Of a stretch of 60,514 nucleotides of DNA, positions 26,284-35,673 are shown piece after piece. The notes under the pieces were generated by a model. The model saw only the letters and a program-made list of their open reading frames with translations, had not been told where the DNA came from and did no database searches. Within the stretch, counting starts at the first letter, position 1. Every line of letters begins with the position of its first letter. This DNA comes from Candidatus Parendomicrobium reticulitermitis (GTDB lineage: Bacteria > Elusimicrobiota > Endomicrobiia > Endomicrobiales > Endomicrobiaceae): NCBI GenBank assembly GCA_031287095.1, contig JAITTG010000094.1, forward strand, positions 1 through 60,514, written 5' to 3'. The translations under genes were made by a program, and so were the position numbers.

Positions 26284-28890
26284 CTAATTTAGATAAGTCT
26301 TTCTAAATTCCAATTCGTCTTTATTTGATTTTTTGTCAATAGTTACTCTATCATTCTCTTTGAGTTTCCCAGCAAGAATTTCTGAAGAGAGCGGATTTAA
26401 AATTTCAGTTTGTATAGCTCTCTTTAAAGGGCTTGCCCCAAAAGCCTCGTCGTAACCTTTGTTTGCGATAAAATCTTTTGCTTTCTCGGTAAGTTCAACA
26501 AAAATTTTTCTAGCGGCAAGATTATCTTCAAAAGATTTGAGTTGAATATCTATGATTTTGTTGATTTGAGATTTATCAAGTTTTTTAAATATGATAGTTT
26601 CGTCTATTCTGTTTAAGAATTCCGGACTAAAATGACCGCGTAATTCATTTATGACTTGAACTTTCATATCGTCGTAATTTTCATATCCTTGTATGAATTG
26701 AGAACCTATATTTGAAGTCATTATAATCACGGAATTTTTAAAATCCACCGTTCGTCCATGTCCATCGGTAAGCCGTCCATCGTCAAAAATCTGAAGCATA
26801 ATATTGAAAATCTCTTTACTTGCTTTTTCTATCTCGTCAAAAAGAACGACGCTATACGGTCTTCTACGCACAGACTCGGTCAATTGCCCGCCTTCTTCAA
26901 AACCGACATACCCGGGAGGGGCGCCTATCAAACGAGACACAGAGTGTTTTTCCATATACTCAGACATATCTATGCGGACTATATTTTTTTCATCATTAAA
27001 CAAAATTTCCGCCAATGCTTTGGCGAGTTCTGTTTTTCCTACGCCTGTAGGTCCTAAAAATAAAAATGTTCCTATCGGCTTATTAGGATCTGAAAGTCCA
27101 GAACGACTGCGGCGCACTGCGTTTGCTATTGCGCTTACCGCTTCATCTTGTCCCACCACTCGTTTATGCAATTTATCTTCCAATTGCAAAAGTTTTTGCA
27201 TTTCCCCTTCAAGCATACGAGCGACCGGTATTCCCGTCCATTTACTCACAACTTCAGATACATCTTCCTCGTCAACTTCCTCTTTTAACATTTTATTTTC
27301 TTTTTGCAATGAGATTAACTTTTTATTCTCGTCGTCAAGTTGTTTTTGAGTTTGAGGAATTTTGCCGTATCTTATTTCGGCAACGGCGTTCAAATCGCCG
27401 CTTCTTTCAAGTTTTTGCTCTTCTATTTTCGTCTGTTCAAGGCTCGCCTTAAGTTTTCTTATATTAGAAATAGCCTCCTTTTCTTTTTCCCATTGAACTT
27501 TCATATTGGCAGATTCGCTTTTTAATTTCTCAATCTCTTTTTCCATATTGACAAGCCTTTCTTTTGAAGCGGAATCAGTTTCTTTTTTTACAGCCTGTTT
27601 TTCTATTTCCAATTGCCTCAAACGGCGTTCAACGGCGTCAAGTTCGCTGGGCATAGAATCTATTTCTATTCTCAACCTGCTCGCCGATTCATCTATTAAA
27701 TCTATTGCCTTATCCGGCAAAAATCTATCTGTGATATATCTTGAACTTAAAGTTGCGGCGGCTACCAAAGCGGAATCTTTTATTTTTACGCCATGGTGGA
27801 CTTCATACTTTTCTTTTATCCCTCTCAAAATAGCAATAGTATCCTCAACAGAAGGCTCGCCGGCATAAACTGGCTGAAAACGGCGCTCTAAAGCCGCGTC
27901 TTTCTCTATATGTTTTCTATATTCGTCAAGAGTAGTCGCGCCCACAAGTTTCAACTCTCCTCTTGCAAGCATAGGCTTTAACATATTAGCGGCGTCAACA
28001 GCGCCTTCGGCGGCGCCGGCGCCTACTACCGTATGAAGTTCGTCTATAAAAAGTATGATTCTGCCGTTTGCGCCCTGTATTTCTTTTAAAACAGCTTTGA
28101 GCCTGTCTTCAAATTCTCCTCTATATTTTGCGCCGGCAATCAAAGCGCCTAAATCCAAAGCAATTACAACTTTATCTTTAAGAGTTTCTGGAACATCGCC
28201 GAAAATTATTCTTTGAGCAAGACCTTCTACTATGGCGGTTTTACCCACGCCGGGTTCTCCGATGATTACGGGATTGTTTTTCGTTCTGCGCGATAATACT
28301 TGAACGCAGCGGCGGATTTCCTCATCCCTTCCTATTACAGGGTCAAGTTTTCCTCTTTTTGCAAGTTCTGTTAAATCTCTGCCGTATTTTTCAAGAGCCT
28401 GATATTTTGCCTCAGGATTTTGGTCTGTCACTCTTTGGTCGCCGCGAATGCTTACGAGAAACTTTAATATATTATCTTTGTTTAAACCGTATTTTTTAAG
28501 AATGGAAGAAGCGGGACAGGCGGTTTCTTCCGATATTGACATAAATATATGCTCGGTGGAAGTGAAGTCGTCCCTTAATTCTTTTGCAATTTTTTCAGAA
28601 TTGTTTAAAATTTTATTTAGCGTTTGCGATATATAGAGATTCCCGCCTGAAACTTTTGGCTTTTTTTCTATCTCTAAAAGCAAATCTTTGATTATATTTT
28701 CTAACATCAGATTTTCTTGACCCGCTGCGGCGCTTTTCTTTATAATGGCGCTTATTACGCCTTCTTCTTGTTTGACTAATGAATACAAAAGATGCTCCGA
28801 AGACAATTCTTGGTTTCCGTATTCATTTGCTATATTTTGCGCATCGGCGAGCGCTTCCTGCGATTTCACCGTCCATTTTGATAAATTCAT
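26284..28890 (-). CDS. clpB: Disaggregase chaperone ClpB
   Basis: ClpB rescues aggregated proteins with DnaK. The 868-aa protein has the N-terminal Clp repeat domain ([20 protein letters not shown]), a first AAA+ module with Walker A GEPGVGKT near 205 and [19 protein letters not shown], and a long coiled-coil middle domain (about 405-530). The second AAA+ module has [16 protein letters not shown] near 600, [20 protein letters not shown] and the C-terminal [10 protein letters not shown]. The middle domain and lack of a ClpP-loop tripeptide separate it from ClpA/ClpC. Its start overlaps the cysE stop (ATGA). Confidence 0.96.
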   Translation of the reverse strand: MNLSKWTVKSQEALADAQNIANEYGNQELSSEHLLYSLVKQEEGVISAIIKKSAAAGQENLMLENIIKDLLLEIEKKPKVSGGNLYISQTLNKILNNSEKIAKELRDDFTSTEHIFMSISEETACPASSILKKYGLNKDNILKFLVSIRGDQRVTDQNPEAKYQALEKYGRDLTELAKRGKLDPVIGRDEEIRRCVQVLSRRTKNNPVIIGEPGVGKTAIVEGLAQRIIFGDVPETLKDKVVIALDLGALIAGAKYRGEFEDRLKAVLKEIQGANGRIILFIDELHTVVGAGAAEGAVDAANMLKPMLARGELKLVGATTLDEYRKHIEKDAALERRFQPVYAGEPSVEDTIAILRGIKEKYEVHHGVKIKDSALVAAATLSSRYITDRFLPDKAIDLIDESASRLRIEIDSMPSELDAVERRLRQLEIEKQAVKKETDSASKERLVNMEKEIEKLKSESANMKVQWEKEKEAISNIRKLKASLEQTKIEEQKLERSGDLNAVAEIRYGKIPQTQKQLDDENKKLISLQKENKMLKEEVDEEDVSEVVSKWTGIPVARMLEGEMQKLLQLEDKLHKRVVGQDEAVSAIANAVRRSRSGLSDPNKPIGTFLFLGPTGVGKTELAKALAEILFNDEKNIVRIDMSEYMEKHSVSRLIGAPPGYVGFEEGGQLTESVRRRPYSVVLFDEIEKASKEIFNIMLQIFDDGRLTDGHGRTVDFKNSVIIMTSNIGSQFIQGYENYDDMKVQVINELRGHFSPEFLNRIDETIIFKKLDKSQINKIIDIQLKSFEDNLAARKIFVELTEKAKDFIANKGYDEAFGASPLKRAIQTEILNPLSSEILAGKLKENDRVTIDKKSNKDELEFRKTYLN

Positions 28891-29537
28891 TTCTCCTCCT
28901 TATGCTTAAGGACTGCATTCAATTTATCTTCAAGTTTTTTCTGCTCATCTAATACATATTTCATGGCGTTTGCAATAGGGTCGGGCAATTTAGAATGTTC
29001 CAATTTTTCAATTTCGCTTGTATTATATCCTATGCTTATCCTTGCAGGCACTCCGACGGCTGTGGCATTATTTGGGACATCTTGAGTAACAACAGAAGCC
29101 GCCCCCACTCTAACATTATTTCCTATTTTAATCGCGCCCAAAACAACGGCATTGGAGCCTAAAATAACATTATTTCCTATTGTCGGATGTCTTTTCACTT
29201 TTTCAACAGAAGTTCCGCCGAGCAAAACCCCTTTATAAATTAAAACATCATCTCCAATTTCAGCGGTCTCGCCTATCACTATCCCCATACCATGGTCTAT
29301 AAAAACCCTGCGTCCAAGTTTTGCGCCGGGATGTATTTCTACGCCTGTAAGAAATCTGCTTATATGAGAAATGAACCGCGCTATAAAATAAAATTTTAAA
29401 TTCCACAAATAATGTGAAAATCTATGAAATATGATTGCGTGCAGACCCGGATAACAAAGAAGAATTTCAAGATATGAGCGGGCTGCGGGATCTTTTTTAA
29501 ATATCGCGCTTATGTCTTCTCTTAAATACGCAAACAT
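28887..29537 (-). CDS. cysE: Serine O-acetyltransferase
   Basis: CysE acetylates serine, the first step of cysteine synthesis. The 216-aa protein is of the shorter bacterial type: an N-terminal helical region with [20 protein letters not shown], then left-handed beta-helix hexapeptides carrying [19 protein letters not shown] and [16 protein letters not shown] (catalytic His-Asp region), [18 protein letters not shown] and [17 protein letters not shown]. The start has AGGAG close by. It is co-transcribed with clpB. Confidence 0.95.
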   Translation of the reverse strand: MFAYLREDISAIFKKDPAARSYLEILLCYPGLHAIIFHRFSHYLWNLKFYFIARFISHISRFLTGVEIHPGAKLGRRVFIDHGMGIVIGETAEIGDDVLIYKGVLLGGTSVEKVKRHPTIGNNVILGSNAVVLGAIKIGNNVRVGAASVVTQDVPNNATAVGVPARISIGYNTSEIEKLEHSKLPDPIANAMKYVLDEQKKLEDKLNAVLKHKEEK

Positions 29538-29575
29538 GAATTCTCCTCTTAAAGTATTATAAATAGTCTATAAAA

Positions 29576-29615
29576 CAAAAAGCCTCGGACAGATGAAACA
29601 AGTCCGAGACTTTTC
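29576..29615 (-). terminator. Intrinsic terminator after the lysine-rich gene
   Basis: A near-perfect hairpin pairs AAAAAGCCTCGGAC (29577-29590) with GTCCGAGACTTTT (29602-29614) around an 11-nt loop. Read on the minus strand it ends in a run of T. It stands directly behind the lysine-rich protein gene and upstream of cysE. The A-run on the other side makes it usable in both directions. Confidence 0.85.
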
Positions 29616-29634
29616 ATATTTGTTATCAAACGAC

Positions 29635-29955
29635 TTATTTCTTTTTACTTTTCTTTGCAACTTTTTTTGCCGTCTTCTTTACGGTTTTTTTTGCTTTCTT
29701 AACGGCTTTCTTTGCTTTCTTTGCTTTCTTTTTTCCGCCTCTGCTCATCTTTGACCTTGCGACATCTCCGTTTTTATCAATAAAATACAAATACCCGTCT
29801 TCTCTCTTGACGCCTGCTTTTGCAATTTCTTGGGGCTTACCGCCTTTCTTTCCCGCTCTTGCCATTAACGCTCTTGAAACATTGCCATTCTTGTCCAAAA
29901 AATACAAATAACCTTTTTCTTTCTCTACTCCAACTTTCTGAACTTTCTCTGCCAT
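29635..29955 (-). CDS. Small lysine-rich protein with two GYLYF-x-DKNG motifs and a histone H1-like tail
   Basis: The 106-aa basic protein contains the motif GYLYFLDKNGNVSRALM at residues 15-31 and again as GYLYFIDKNGDVARSKM at 54-70, each followed by a glycine/lysine patch. The last 30 residues are KKAVKK/KKTVKK repeats like histone H1-type bacterial proteins and like the RsfS tail in this window. It likely binds nucleic acid; the function of the GYLYF motif is unknown to me. A strong AGGAGG site precedes the ATG. It has its own candidate promoter and terminator, suggesting a well-expressed single gene. Confidence 0.85.
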   Translation of the reverse strand: MAEKVQKVGVEKEKGYLYFLDKNGNVSRALMARAGKKGGKPQEIAKAGVKREDGYLYFIDKNGDVARSKMSRGGKKKAKKAKKAVKKAKKTVKKTAKKVAKKSKKK

Positions 29956-29988
29956 TTTTTAATTCCTCCTATTTTTTATTTATTATCA

Positions 29989-30003
29989 TCGGCGAATCGC
30001 CGA
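29989..30003. promoter_or_regulatory. Perfect palindrome in the 5' UTR of the lysine-rich gene
   Basis: TCGGCGAATCGCCGA is a 7-bp perfect stem around one base, about 35 bp upstream of the start codon and just past the expected transcription start. It could be an operator or an mRNA-stabilising hairpin. Confidence 0.4.
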
Positions 30004-30017
30004 CTTCCGATAGCGAT

Positions 30018-30044
30018 AGTATAATTTTCTCCGTCGTTTGTCAA
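30018..30044 (-). promoter_or_regulatory. Candidate sigma70 promoter for the lysine-rich gene
   Basis: On the minus strand TTGACA (30044-30039) and TATACT (30023-30018) are separated by 15 bp. Hexamers are near consensus but the spacing is short. The rest of the 328-bp gap (29956-30283) holds this promoter, the palindrome and a dispersed repeat; no gene was seen. Confidence 0.45.
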
Positions 30045-30200
30045 ATTTTCCTCGTCTGAAAAAACATCAAAATCAAAGGTAATTTGCATCAATACTTTTT
30101 CTAAAAAGATTTTTTCATTTCTTGATTAACTCATTGAATGACATTAATCTGCCGCTTGTATGCTTTGGTTTTGTCTTTGCGGGTTTGTTTGACTAACAAT

Positions 30201-30287
30201 TTCCGTCGTTTGCCTCAAAACGCTTTGCGCGAGGATTGCGAGTCAATCTCACAGACATCATAGTTTAGTTAATCAGCGTTTCCTTAA
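30201..30287. repeat. Composite dispersed repeat at the 3' end of the small membrane protein gene
   Basis: It contains CGTTTGCCTCAAAACGCTTTGCGC, a diverged core and TTAATCAGCGTTTCCTTAAT, matching the elements at 12281 and 24269. The terminal part overlaps the stop codon of the neighbouring gene. Confidence 0.75.
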
Positions 30288-30610
30288 TACAATATCACTC
30301 CTAACAATACGGCAAAAATTAATATGTAACTAAATATTGTGAACAAGAACCAGCATAATTTCCAAAAGAGTTTTATTCGTTGTTTCTTCAATATCTTAGA
30401 TATGGCGAGATATATTGATATAACGATTGAACAAATCAACAAAGCGCATATAAAAGAAACTGCATTTATACTGGAAAAAATTATAAGGGAACCTAATAAA
30501 TATCCTTTTATGAAATCGTTAAGAACAAGATATGTTTGCACTAATCCATATAAGATGGAACTCATTACATATAAAATGATGAAAAACAGCCATTTGCAAT
30601 TATAAAACAT
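30284..30610 (-). CDS. Small membrane protein of unknown function
   Basis: The 108-aa product is very hydrophobic with about three membrane segments (near 6-27, 38-66 and 82-107) and a basic loop KKQRIKLFWK between the second and third. I do not recognise a family. The start overlaps the stop of the TPR gene as TAATG, so it is very likely translated with it. Support is the coupling and the sustained membrane pattern rather than homology. Confidence 0.6.
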   Translation of the reverse strand: MFYNCKWLFFIILYVMSSILYGLVQTYLVLNDFIKGYLLGSLIIFSSINAVSFICALLICSIVISIYLAISKILKKQRIKLFWKLCWFLFTIFSYILIFAVLLGVILY

Positions 30611-31650
30611 TATTTGCCCAATTCCATTCCTAATTCTCTAAGTTTATATATGGCTTCATCGCTTCCAAGACGAGCCGCTTTTCTAAGATATTCGACCATA
30701 TCTTTTTGTCTTCCAGTGTTCTGATAGGCTTGCGCCAACATATATGTGGCGTCGGCGTGTTCTGGATTTACTTTTAAAGCCTGCGACAACCATTGGATAA
30801 CTTCATAATACTTTTGTTGACGCATATACAATTCGCCTATTTTTACATAGGGAACTATAAAATCATTGGTCAAAGCAATAACCTTTTTATAATTCTCTAA
30901 AGCGGGCTGTATTTCGTTTAAAATGCCATACATATCTCCTAAATTCAAATATGCCCATACATATGAAGCCTCTGTGGCTATTGACATTTTGTAATAATCA
31001 ATAGCCTTGCTATAGTCTTTGTTCTCTGAAAAAGTATGCCCTATCAGATTATAAAAAACCGCTTGACTAAAAGATTTTAACGCAATCGCTTTATTATAGA
31101 CCGCTCTTGCCTCATCATACATATCGGCTCCGCGATAGCAAAGCCCCAACAAAATATACGACTTTTCAAATTTTTGATTTAGCATTATTGAAGATTCAAG
31201 ATAATGAGCCGCCTCTATAAAGCCTTGCTTATCGGAATTTTGTTTTGCTTTCAAATATATAACATAGGCAAGATTATAAAGCGCATCTATATTTTCAGGC
31301 TCCGATTCTTGATATTTTTTAAGATATTTAATTGCCAAATCATAATCGGCAAGTTTCATAAGAGACATGCCGTAGTCTCGATATATGTCGGGATTGCTGT
31401 TGGGATTTTTTCTTAAAACTCTGTCATAATATTTGATAGCCATAAAATATCGTTCGTTTAAATAATAATCTTTGGCTTTCTGCAAAACTTTAGCGTCGGA
31501 ATAATCAAACATCTCTATTAAATAAACGATAAGGCATACAAGAATAAAAACTCCCGTGGCTATAAAGCTAAAAATAAGATTTTTATCTCTATCATTTTTC
31601 AAAGTTATCTGTATTTGATTATTGGGATGCTCTTTTACTTTTACTCTCAT
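30610..31650 (-). CDS. Membrane-anchored TPR protein
   Basis: The 346-aa protein has a short cytoplasmic N-terminus, one membrane helix (about 27-46) and then seven to eight TPR units filling the rest, for example YYDRVLRKNPNSNPDIYRDY, AIDYYKMSIATEASYVWAYL and QWLSQALKVNPEHADATYML. TPR arrays bind other proteins; the partner is unknown. The start overlaps the stop of the exported metallo-hydrolase gene (ATGA), so the two may work together at the cell envelope. Confidence 0.8.
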   Translation of the reverse strand: MRVKVKEHPNNQIQITLKNDRDKNLIFSFIATGVFILVCLIVYLIEMFDYSDAKVLQKAKDYYLNERYFMAIKYYDRVLRKNPNSNPDIYRDYGMSLMKLADYDLAIKYLKKYQESEPENIDALYNLAYVIYLKAKQNSDKQGFIEAAHYLESSIMLNQKFEKSYILLGLCYRGADMYDEARAVYNKAIALKSFSQAVFYNLIGHTFSENKDYSKAIDYYKMSIATEASYVWAYLNLGDMYGILNEIQPALENYKKVIALTNDFIVPYVKIGELYMRQQKYYEVIQWLSQALKVNPEHADATYMLAQAYQNTGRQKDMVEYLRKAARLGSDEAIYKLRELGMELGK

Positions 31651-33128
31651 TGTTTGATTACAACCTTTTCTAAAATTTTTGTTTCTTTAAGATTTATATT
31701 CTTGTCTGCAAAAAACCGCAAGAACCTTCTGATATTTTTTACATCGTAATGAACTAAATATATTTGAGCGTTTTTATCTTGATTTGAAAGCCATCTCAAA
31801 AGTTCAAAAACATTTGGATGGTCTGAAAAAACTCCGTATTTTTTTGTTTCAATTTTATCCGCTTGGGAATTAGAATATGGAATTTTTAACAATATATTGT
31901 CTTCGCTTAAATAATTTGTCGACATAATCAGAACAGAGCCGCGTTTTTGGAATCGTTTTATAAGATTTGCCGCCGTTTTTTCATTTCCACTTGCCGATAA
32001 AAGTATAAACTGCTTTGAAAAATCTTTCGGAGCGGTGAATTTTAAATTCTTAGGCAAAACAGTTCTATTCTTATAAATATCTTCAACAAACCAATCATTT
32101 GCCTTATTTTTAACTTCTTCATCATATAATCGATTGATTTTATTTGCATAGGGAGAAATCGAATAAATCTCAATATTTTTAGAAATCTCGCCGTCATCTT
32201 GCATAAGTTTTAATTCATAAAGAACTTTTTGCGTCCTATTAAAAGCAAGAGCGGTAATCCAAACGCTTTTGTCTTGAGCTAATGCTCTTTTTAAATCGCT
32301 GTGAAAGCTATCATAAGCCGCGTCATCTTCAATATTTGCCGAATTAGTGCCTTCCATAAAAACAAAATCCGCTTTTGGAGCGTTTTGACTCTGTCCCGTC
32401 AATCTTGAATATCCGCTGCCCAAATCTCCAGAAAAAACAATTTTTTTGCCGTCTATATTAAAGAACAAACTTGCAGAACCGGGAATATGGGCGGCGTCAA
32501 AAAAATAGAAATCAAAATTATCAAAGAGTTTGACTTTCTCATTGTATTTTGAAGTTTTAAACATATTGGCGATTTTTTGCGTATCAAGATTCAAGCATAT
32601 CTTGCAAAAAGAAAAATTGATCCCATATTCCCTGCGGACTTCGGAAATAACCGCCTCTTTTTGACTCCATTGAACTTTCTTGATATTTTCAATACAACTA
32701 TCAATCCAATGAACAATTGCCTTTTTATCTCCCGCCTTAACATTTTTAGACCAAGCCCATTTTCTCTTAATTAAATCAAATCCGCTCCCATTAGAAAAAA
32801 ACTCTAAAACAAATTCTTTAGTAGCGGGGGTTGAATATATAGTTCCTTTAAAGCCTTGATAAATAAGCAAAGGAACTTTGCCTATATGGTCTAAATGAGA
32901 ATGCGTTAAAATCAAAGCGCCGGCTTTAACCGCTTTTGGATTTATTGAAAAATTATCTCCATCATTTTCATAGAACAACCCGCAATCTATCAACGCGCTT
33001 TTTGGACCGCTTTCAATTAAAAAAGAACTGCCTGATACTATTCCCGCCGCGCCGAAAGGCGTAATGCTTATTTCGGCGAATGCCAAAGGGCAAAATAATA
33101 AAAGTAAAAAAACTATAAATTTTTTCAT
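31647..33128 (-). CDS. Exported metallo-beta-lactamase fold protein of the beta-CASP type
   Basis: The 493-aa protein has a clear signal peptide (about 1-18, ending PLAFA). An MBL fold follows with the zinc motif HSHLDH at 76-81, then AHIPGSASLFFNIDG and VFSGDLGSG as later metal ligands, and an acidic motif FMEGTNS. The large insert after it and the C-terminal LVHYDVKNIRRF match beta-CASP proteins, which are normally cytoplasmic RNA or DNA nucleases. A secretion signal on such a protein is unusual. The true substrate is unknown. It lies between argS and the TPR gene and overlaps the latter. Confidence 0.78.
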   Translation of the reverse strand: MKKFIVFLLLLFCPLAFAEISITPFGAAGIVSGSSFLIESGPKSALIDCGLFYENDGDNFSINPKAVKAGALILTHSHLDHIGKVPLLIYQGFKGTIYSTPATKEFVLEFFSNGSGFDLIKRKWAWSKNVKAGDKKAIVHWIDSCIENIKKVQWSQKEAVISEVRREYGINFSFCKICLNLDTQKIANMFKTSKYNEKVKLFDNFDFYFFDAAHIPGSASLFFNIDGKKIVFSGDLGSGYSRLTGQSQNAPKADFVFMEGTNSANIEDDAAYDSFHSDLKRALAQDKSVWITALAFNRTQKVLYELKLMQDDGEISKNIEIYSISPYANKINRLYDEEVKNKANDWFVEDIYKNRTVLPKNLKFTAPKDFSKQFILLSASGNEKTAANLIKRFQKRGSVLIMSTNYLSEDNILLKIPYSNSQADKIETKKYGVFSDHPNVFELLRWLSNQDKNAQIYLVHYDVKNIRRFLRFFADKNINLKETKILEKVVIKQ

Positions 33129-33152
33129 CTCTTATCGCCTTCCATGTTCAAT

Positions 33153-34808
33153 CTATTTATACATTTGTTCCGGCGCGGACGCTCCGGCTAAGGAAAGCCC
33201 ATTTTTTATTATTATCATTACAGCCGATATTAATTTTAATCTTGCAGACGACAGAGCCGCATCGTCTATTAAAACGCGGCATGCCTCGTAAAATCTATGA
33301 TATGCGTCGGCAAGCTCCATTAAATATGCCGTGATATGATGAGGACTTAAAGACTTCTCGCATAGCGAAAGCATGCTATAAAACGAGCAGAGTTTCTTTA
33401 TCAAATCTCTCTCTTCTTTTGTATTTAGCAAACTCAAATCGGCATCATTTTTCAAATTTTTTCTTTTTCGGCTTTCTCTTAAAATTGAATTACACCTTGC
33501 GCTTACATATTGAACATAAAAAACAGGATTTTCGTTTGATTGTTTTTTTGCAAGTTCTATGTCAAATTCCAATTGAGAATCCGGAGCGCGAAGCAAAAAG
33601 AAAAATCTGCATGCATCTTTACCAACCTCATCTACAACTTCTTTTAAAGTTATGAATTCTCCCGTCCTTGTCGACATTGCCGCAGGCTTTCCACCGCGAA
33701 CAAGAGAAACCAATTGATACAAAATGACTTCTAATGCATCCTTGCTATGCCCAAGCATTTGGGCGCAAGATTTAAGCCTTGCGACATAGCCGTGATGATC
33801 TGCGCCGAGCAAATTTATTAGTTTTGCAAATCCTCTCTCAAATTTATTTTTGTGATACGCGGCATCCGACGCAAGATAAGTATATCTGCCGTCGGAACGC
33901 TTTAAAACTCTGTCCTTATCGTCTCCAAATTGCGTTGATTTAAGCCACAAAGCGCCGTCTTGAACATAAGCAAAGCCTTTATTCTCAAAATCACAGCAAA
34001 TTTTATCCACTTCTGTCTTGCCCGCGCCGTCTTTTTTAACCGCAATATCGCTTTCGGAAAACCAAATATCAAAGTCAACTCCAAAATTATTCAAATCGTC
34101 TTTTATTCCGTTTAAAATATCTTTGACGGCTTCTTCCTTAAAGTTTATCTCATCTATATTTTTGTTTTGAACAACAAGATTTTTTGCAATATCAGTTATA
34201 TAATCGCCCTGATAATGGTCGGACGGAAAATCTATTTTTTCGCCTTTTAATTGTTGATAGCGGATTTTCGTTGACTTACCCAAAACAAGCATTTGATTGC
34301 CGCAATCATTCAAATAATATTCTTTGCTGACCGCATACCCCAAATGTTTTAAAACTCTTGCAAGAGAATCCCCTATAGCCGCGCCGCGTCCATGCCCTAT
34401 ATGCAAAGGTCCTGTGGGATTTGCCGATACAAACTCAATTAATATTTTTTCTTTATTATTTTTGGAAATGCTTGCATATTTGTCCTTTTGGGCGAGTATT
34501 TCTTGAATTTCTTTAAATAAAACTGAATTTTTGACATAAATATTTATAAAGCCCGCGCCCGCAATAGCAGTTTTCTCCACTATATCGGACATTTCCTTTA
34601 CAATAATATCGGACATTTCTTGAGCGATGATTTTTGGATTTGTTTTGAGAATTTTTGCCGCAAGCATAGCCGCGTTTAGAGCAAAATCGGCATCTATGTT
34701 TTTGGGAGGTATTTCAAGAGAATACTTTATTTCTTCATCAAGACCTTTGCTTTTGAAATAATCTAAAATAACGGTTTGGAGTTTATCGGAGACTAATTTT
34801 TTTATCAT
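33153..34808 (-). CDS. argS: Arginyl-tRNA synthetase
   Basis: This class I synthetase charges tRNA-Arg. Starting at the ATG at 34808 it is 551 aa, normal for the bacterial enzyme. The HIGH motif is in ANPTGPLHIGHGRGAAIGDS near residue 130, and the KMSKS equivalent is AAMSTRTGEFI. The C-terminal anticodon-binding domain ends VLIDDAALSSARLKLISAV. The start follows the nitroreductase stop by 2 bp. A TTG 12 bp upstream is a weaker alternative. Confidence 0.96.
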   Translation of the reverse strand: MIKKLVSDKLQTVILDYFKSKGLDEEIKYSLEIPPKNIDADFALNAAMLAAKILKTNPKIIAQEMSDIIVKEMSDIVEKTAIAGAGFINIYVKNSVLFKEIQEILAQKDKYASISKNNKEKILIEFVSANPTGPLHIGHGRGAAIGDSLARVLKHLGYAVSKEYYLNDCGNQMLVLGKSTKIRYQQLKGEKIDFPSDHYQGDYITDIAKNLVVQNKNIDEINFKEEAVKDILNGIKDDLNNFGVDFDIWFSESDIAVKKDGAGKTEVDKICCDFENKGFAYVQDGALWLKSTQFGDDKDRVLKRSDGRYTYLASDAAYHKNKFERGFAKLINLLGADHHGYVARLKSCAQMLGHSKDALEVILYQLVSLVRGGKPAAMSTRTGEFITLKEVVDEVGKDACRFFFLLRAPDSQLEFDIELAKKQSNENPVFYVQYVSARCNSILRESRKRKNLKNDADLSLLNTKEERDLIKKLCSFYSMLSLCEKSLSPHHITAYLMELADAYHRFYEACRVLIDDAALSSARLKLISAVMIIIKNGLSLAGASAPEQMYK

Positions 34809-34810
34809 TA

Positions 34811-35311
34811 TTATTTCCAAACCTCATATTTCACTTTCTTAGATTCAAATCTATCTTTTTGTTTTGAATTATCATCGGGTTTGCCAATCACAATAAGAGA
34901 AAACGGCTTTATATTTTTAGGGAGATTAAACAACTTTATAAATTTATTCTGTCTTTCTTTATCTCCATAAATCCCGCACCAAACAGCGCCGTATTTTTTA
35001 GCCGTAGCGGCAAGTAAAATATTTTGAGACGCCGCCGCGCAATCTTGAGCAAAATAATTGCCAAGAGCCTTACTCTCGTCCCCAACAACCAAAATAGCCA
35101 AAGGAGCGCTCAAAATCATTTTAGAATACGGGTGAATTTCTGCGATTTTCTCATGTATGTCTTTATTTTTTACAACAATAAATTGCCAAGGGCGCATATG
35201 AGCCGCGCTTGGCGCAGACATAGCCGCTCTCAAAATATATTCCAAATCTTTATCTTTAACATTGCCTTTAACATATTTGCGAATACTTTTTCTCTCCAAT
35301 AAAATATCCAT
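34811..35311 (-). CDS. Nitroreductase-family FMN oxidoreductase
   Basis: The 166-aa protein fits the small nitroreductase family that uses FMN and NAD(P)H. It has ERKSIRKYVKGNVKDKDLE at the start (phosphate-binding RxxR region), AMSAPSAAHMRPWQFIVV, QDCAAASQNILLAATAKKYG and GAVWCGIYGD. The physiological substrate cannot be deduced. The start follows GGAGGTAAT. It is the first gene of the run nitroreductase, argS, metallo-hydrolase, TPR protein and small membrane protein. Confidence 0.9.
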   Translation of the reverse strand: MDILLERKSIRKYVKGNVKDKDLEYILRAAMSAPSAAHMRPWQFIVVKNKDIHEKIAEIHPYSKMILSAPLAILVVGDESKALGNYFAQDCAAASQNILLAATAKKYGAVWCGIYGDKERQNKFIKLFNLPKNIKPFSLIVIGKPDDNSKQKDRFESKKVKYEVWK

Positions 35312-35365
35312 ATTACCTCCGAAACATCAAAATATATTTATTAGTCCAATTTCAAAACTTTGCCC

Positions 35366-35371
35366 ATTATA
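35366..35371 (-). promoter_or_regulatory. Candidate -10 box for the nitroreductase-argS operon
   Basis: TATAAT is perfect consensus on the minus strand, about 55 bp upstream of the start codon. No convincing -35 box was found at 16-18 bp. Confidence 0.4.
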
Positions 35372-35447
35372 GCAAAGTTTTTAGAAATTACAGAATTTCA
35401 CGCATTTAATCATCTATGACGCCGAAAACAAAATAACAGTACCGGCT

Positions 35448-35575
35448 TTCTCGCAAGTTTCGCAAGTTTCAAAAACACAAGTGCGCAAAACTACAAAACT
35501 AACGCTGTTGCCGTTTTGCGCTACTTGCATAGTCGCTGCCTTTGTCGTTATCTTCTTTTGCGAAACTTGCGAGAA
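35448..35575. mobile_element. MITE-like nested inverted-repeat element
   Basis: An 18-bp perfect inverted repeat, TTCTCGCAAGTTTCGCAA at 35448-35465 and its complement at 35558-35575, bounds 128 bp. Inside lies a second inverted pair, GCGCAAAAC at 35483-35491 with GTTTTGCGC at 35513-35521. No ORF of note is inside. It occupies the 362-bp divergent region between the nitroreductase and ABC genes. A miniature transposable element or a large regulatory hairpin would look like this; no target-site duplication is obvious to me. Confidence 0.55.
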
Positions 35576-35659
35576 GCATTTGCCTTTGCCATTGCCATCT
35601 TTTCTCTTTCATCTTTTATTCCTGTCTTTTGAGCGGGTTTTGTGTTTAGAGTAGAATAT

Positions 35660-35665
35660 TATAAA
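35660..35665 (+). promoter_or_regulatory. -10 box very close to the ABC ATPase start (possible leaderless mRNA)
   Basis: TATAAA ends eight bases before the ATG at 35674, and no ribosome site lies between them. Transcription would begin at or near the start codon. The -35 region is weak. Confidence 0.35.
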
Positions 35666-35673
35666 ATCCGCTT

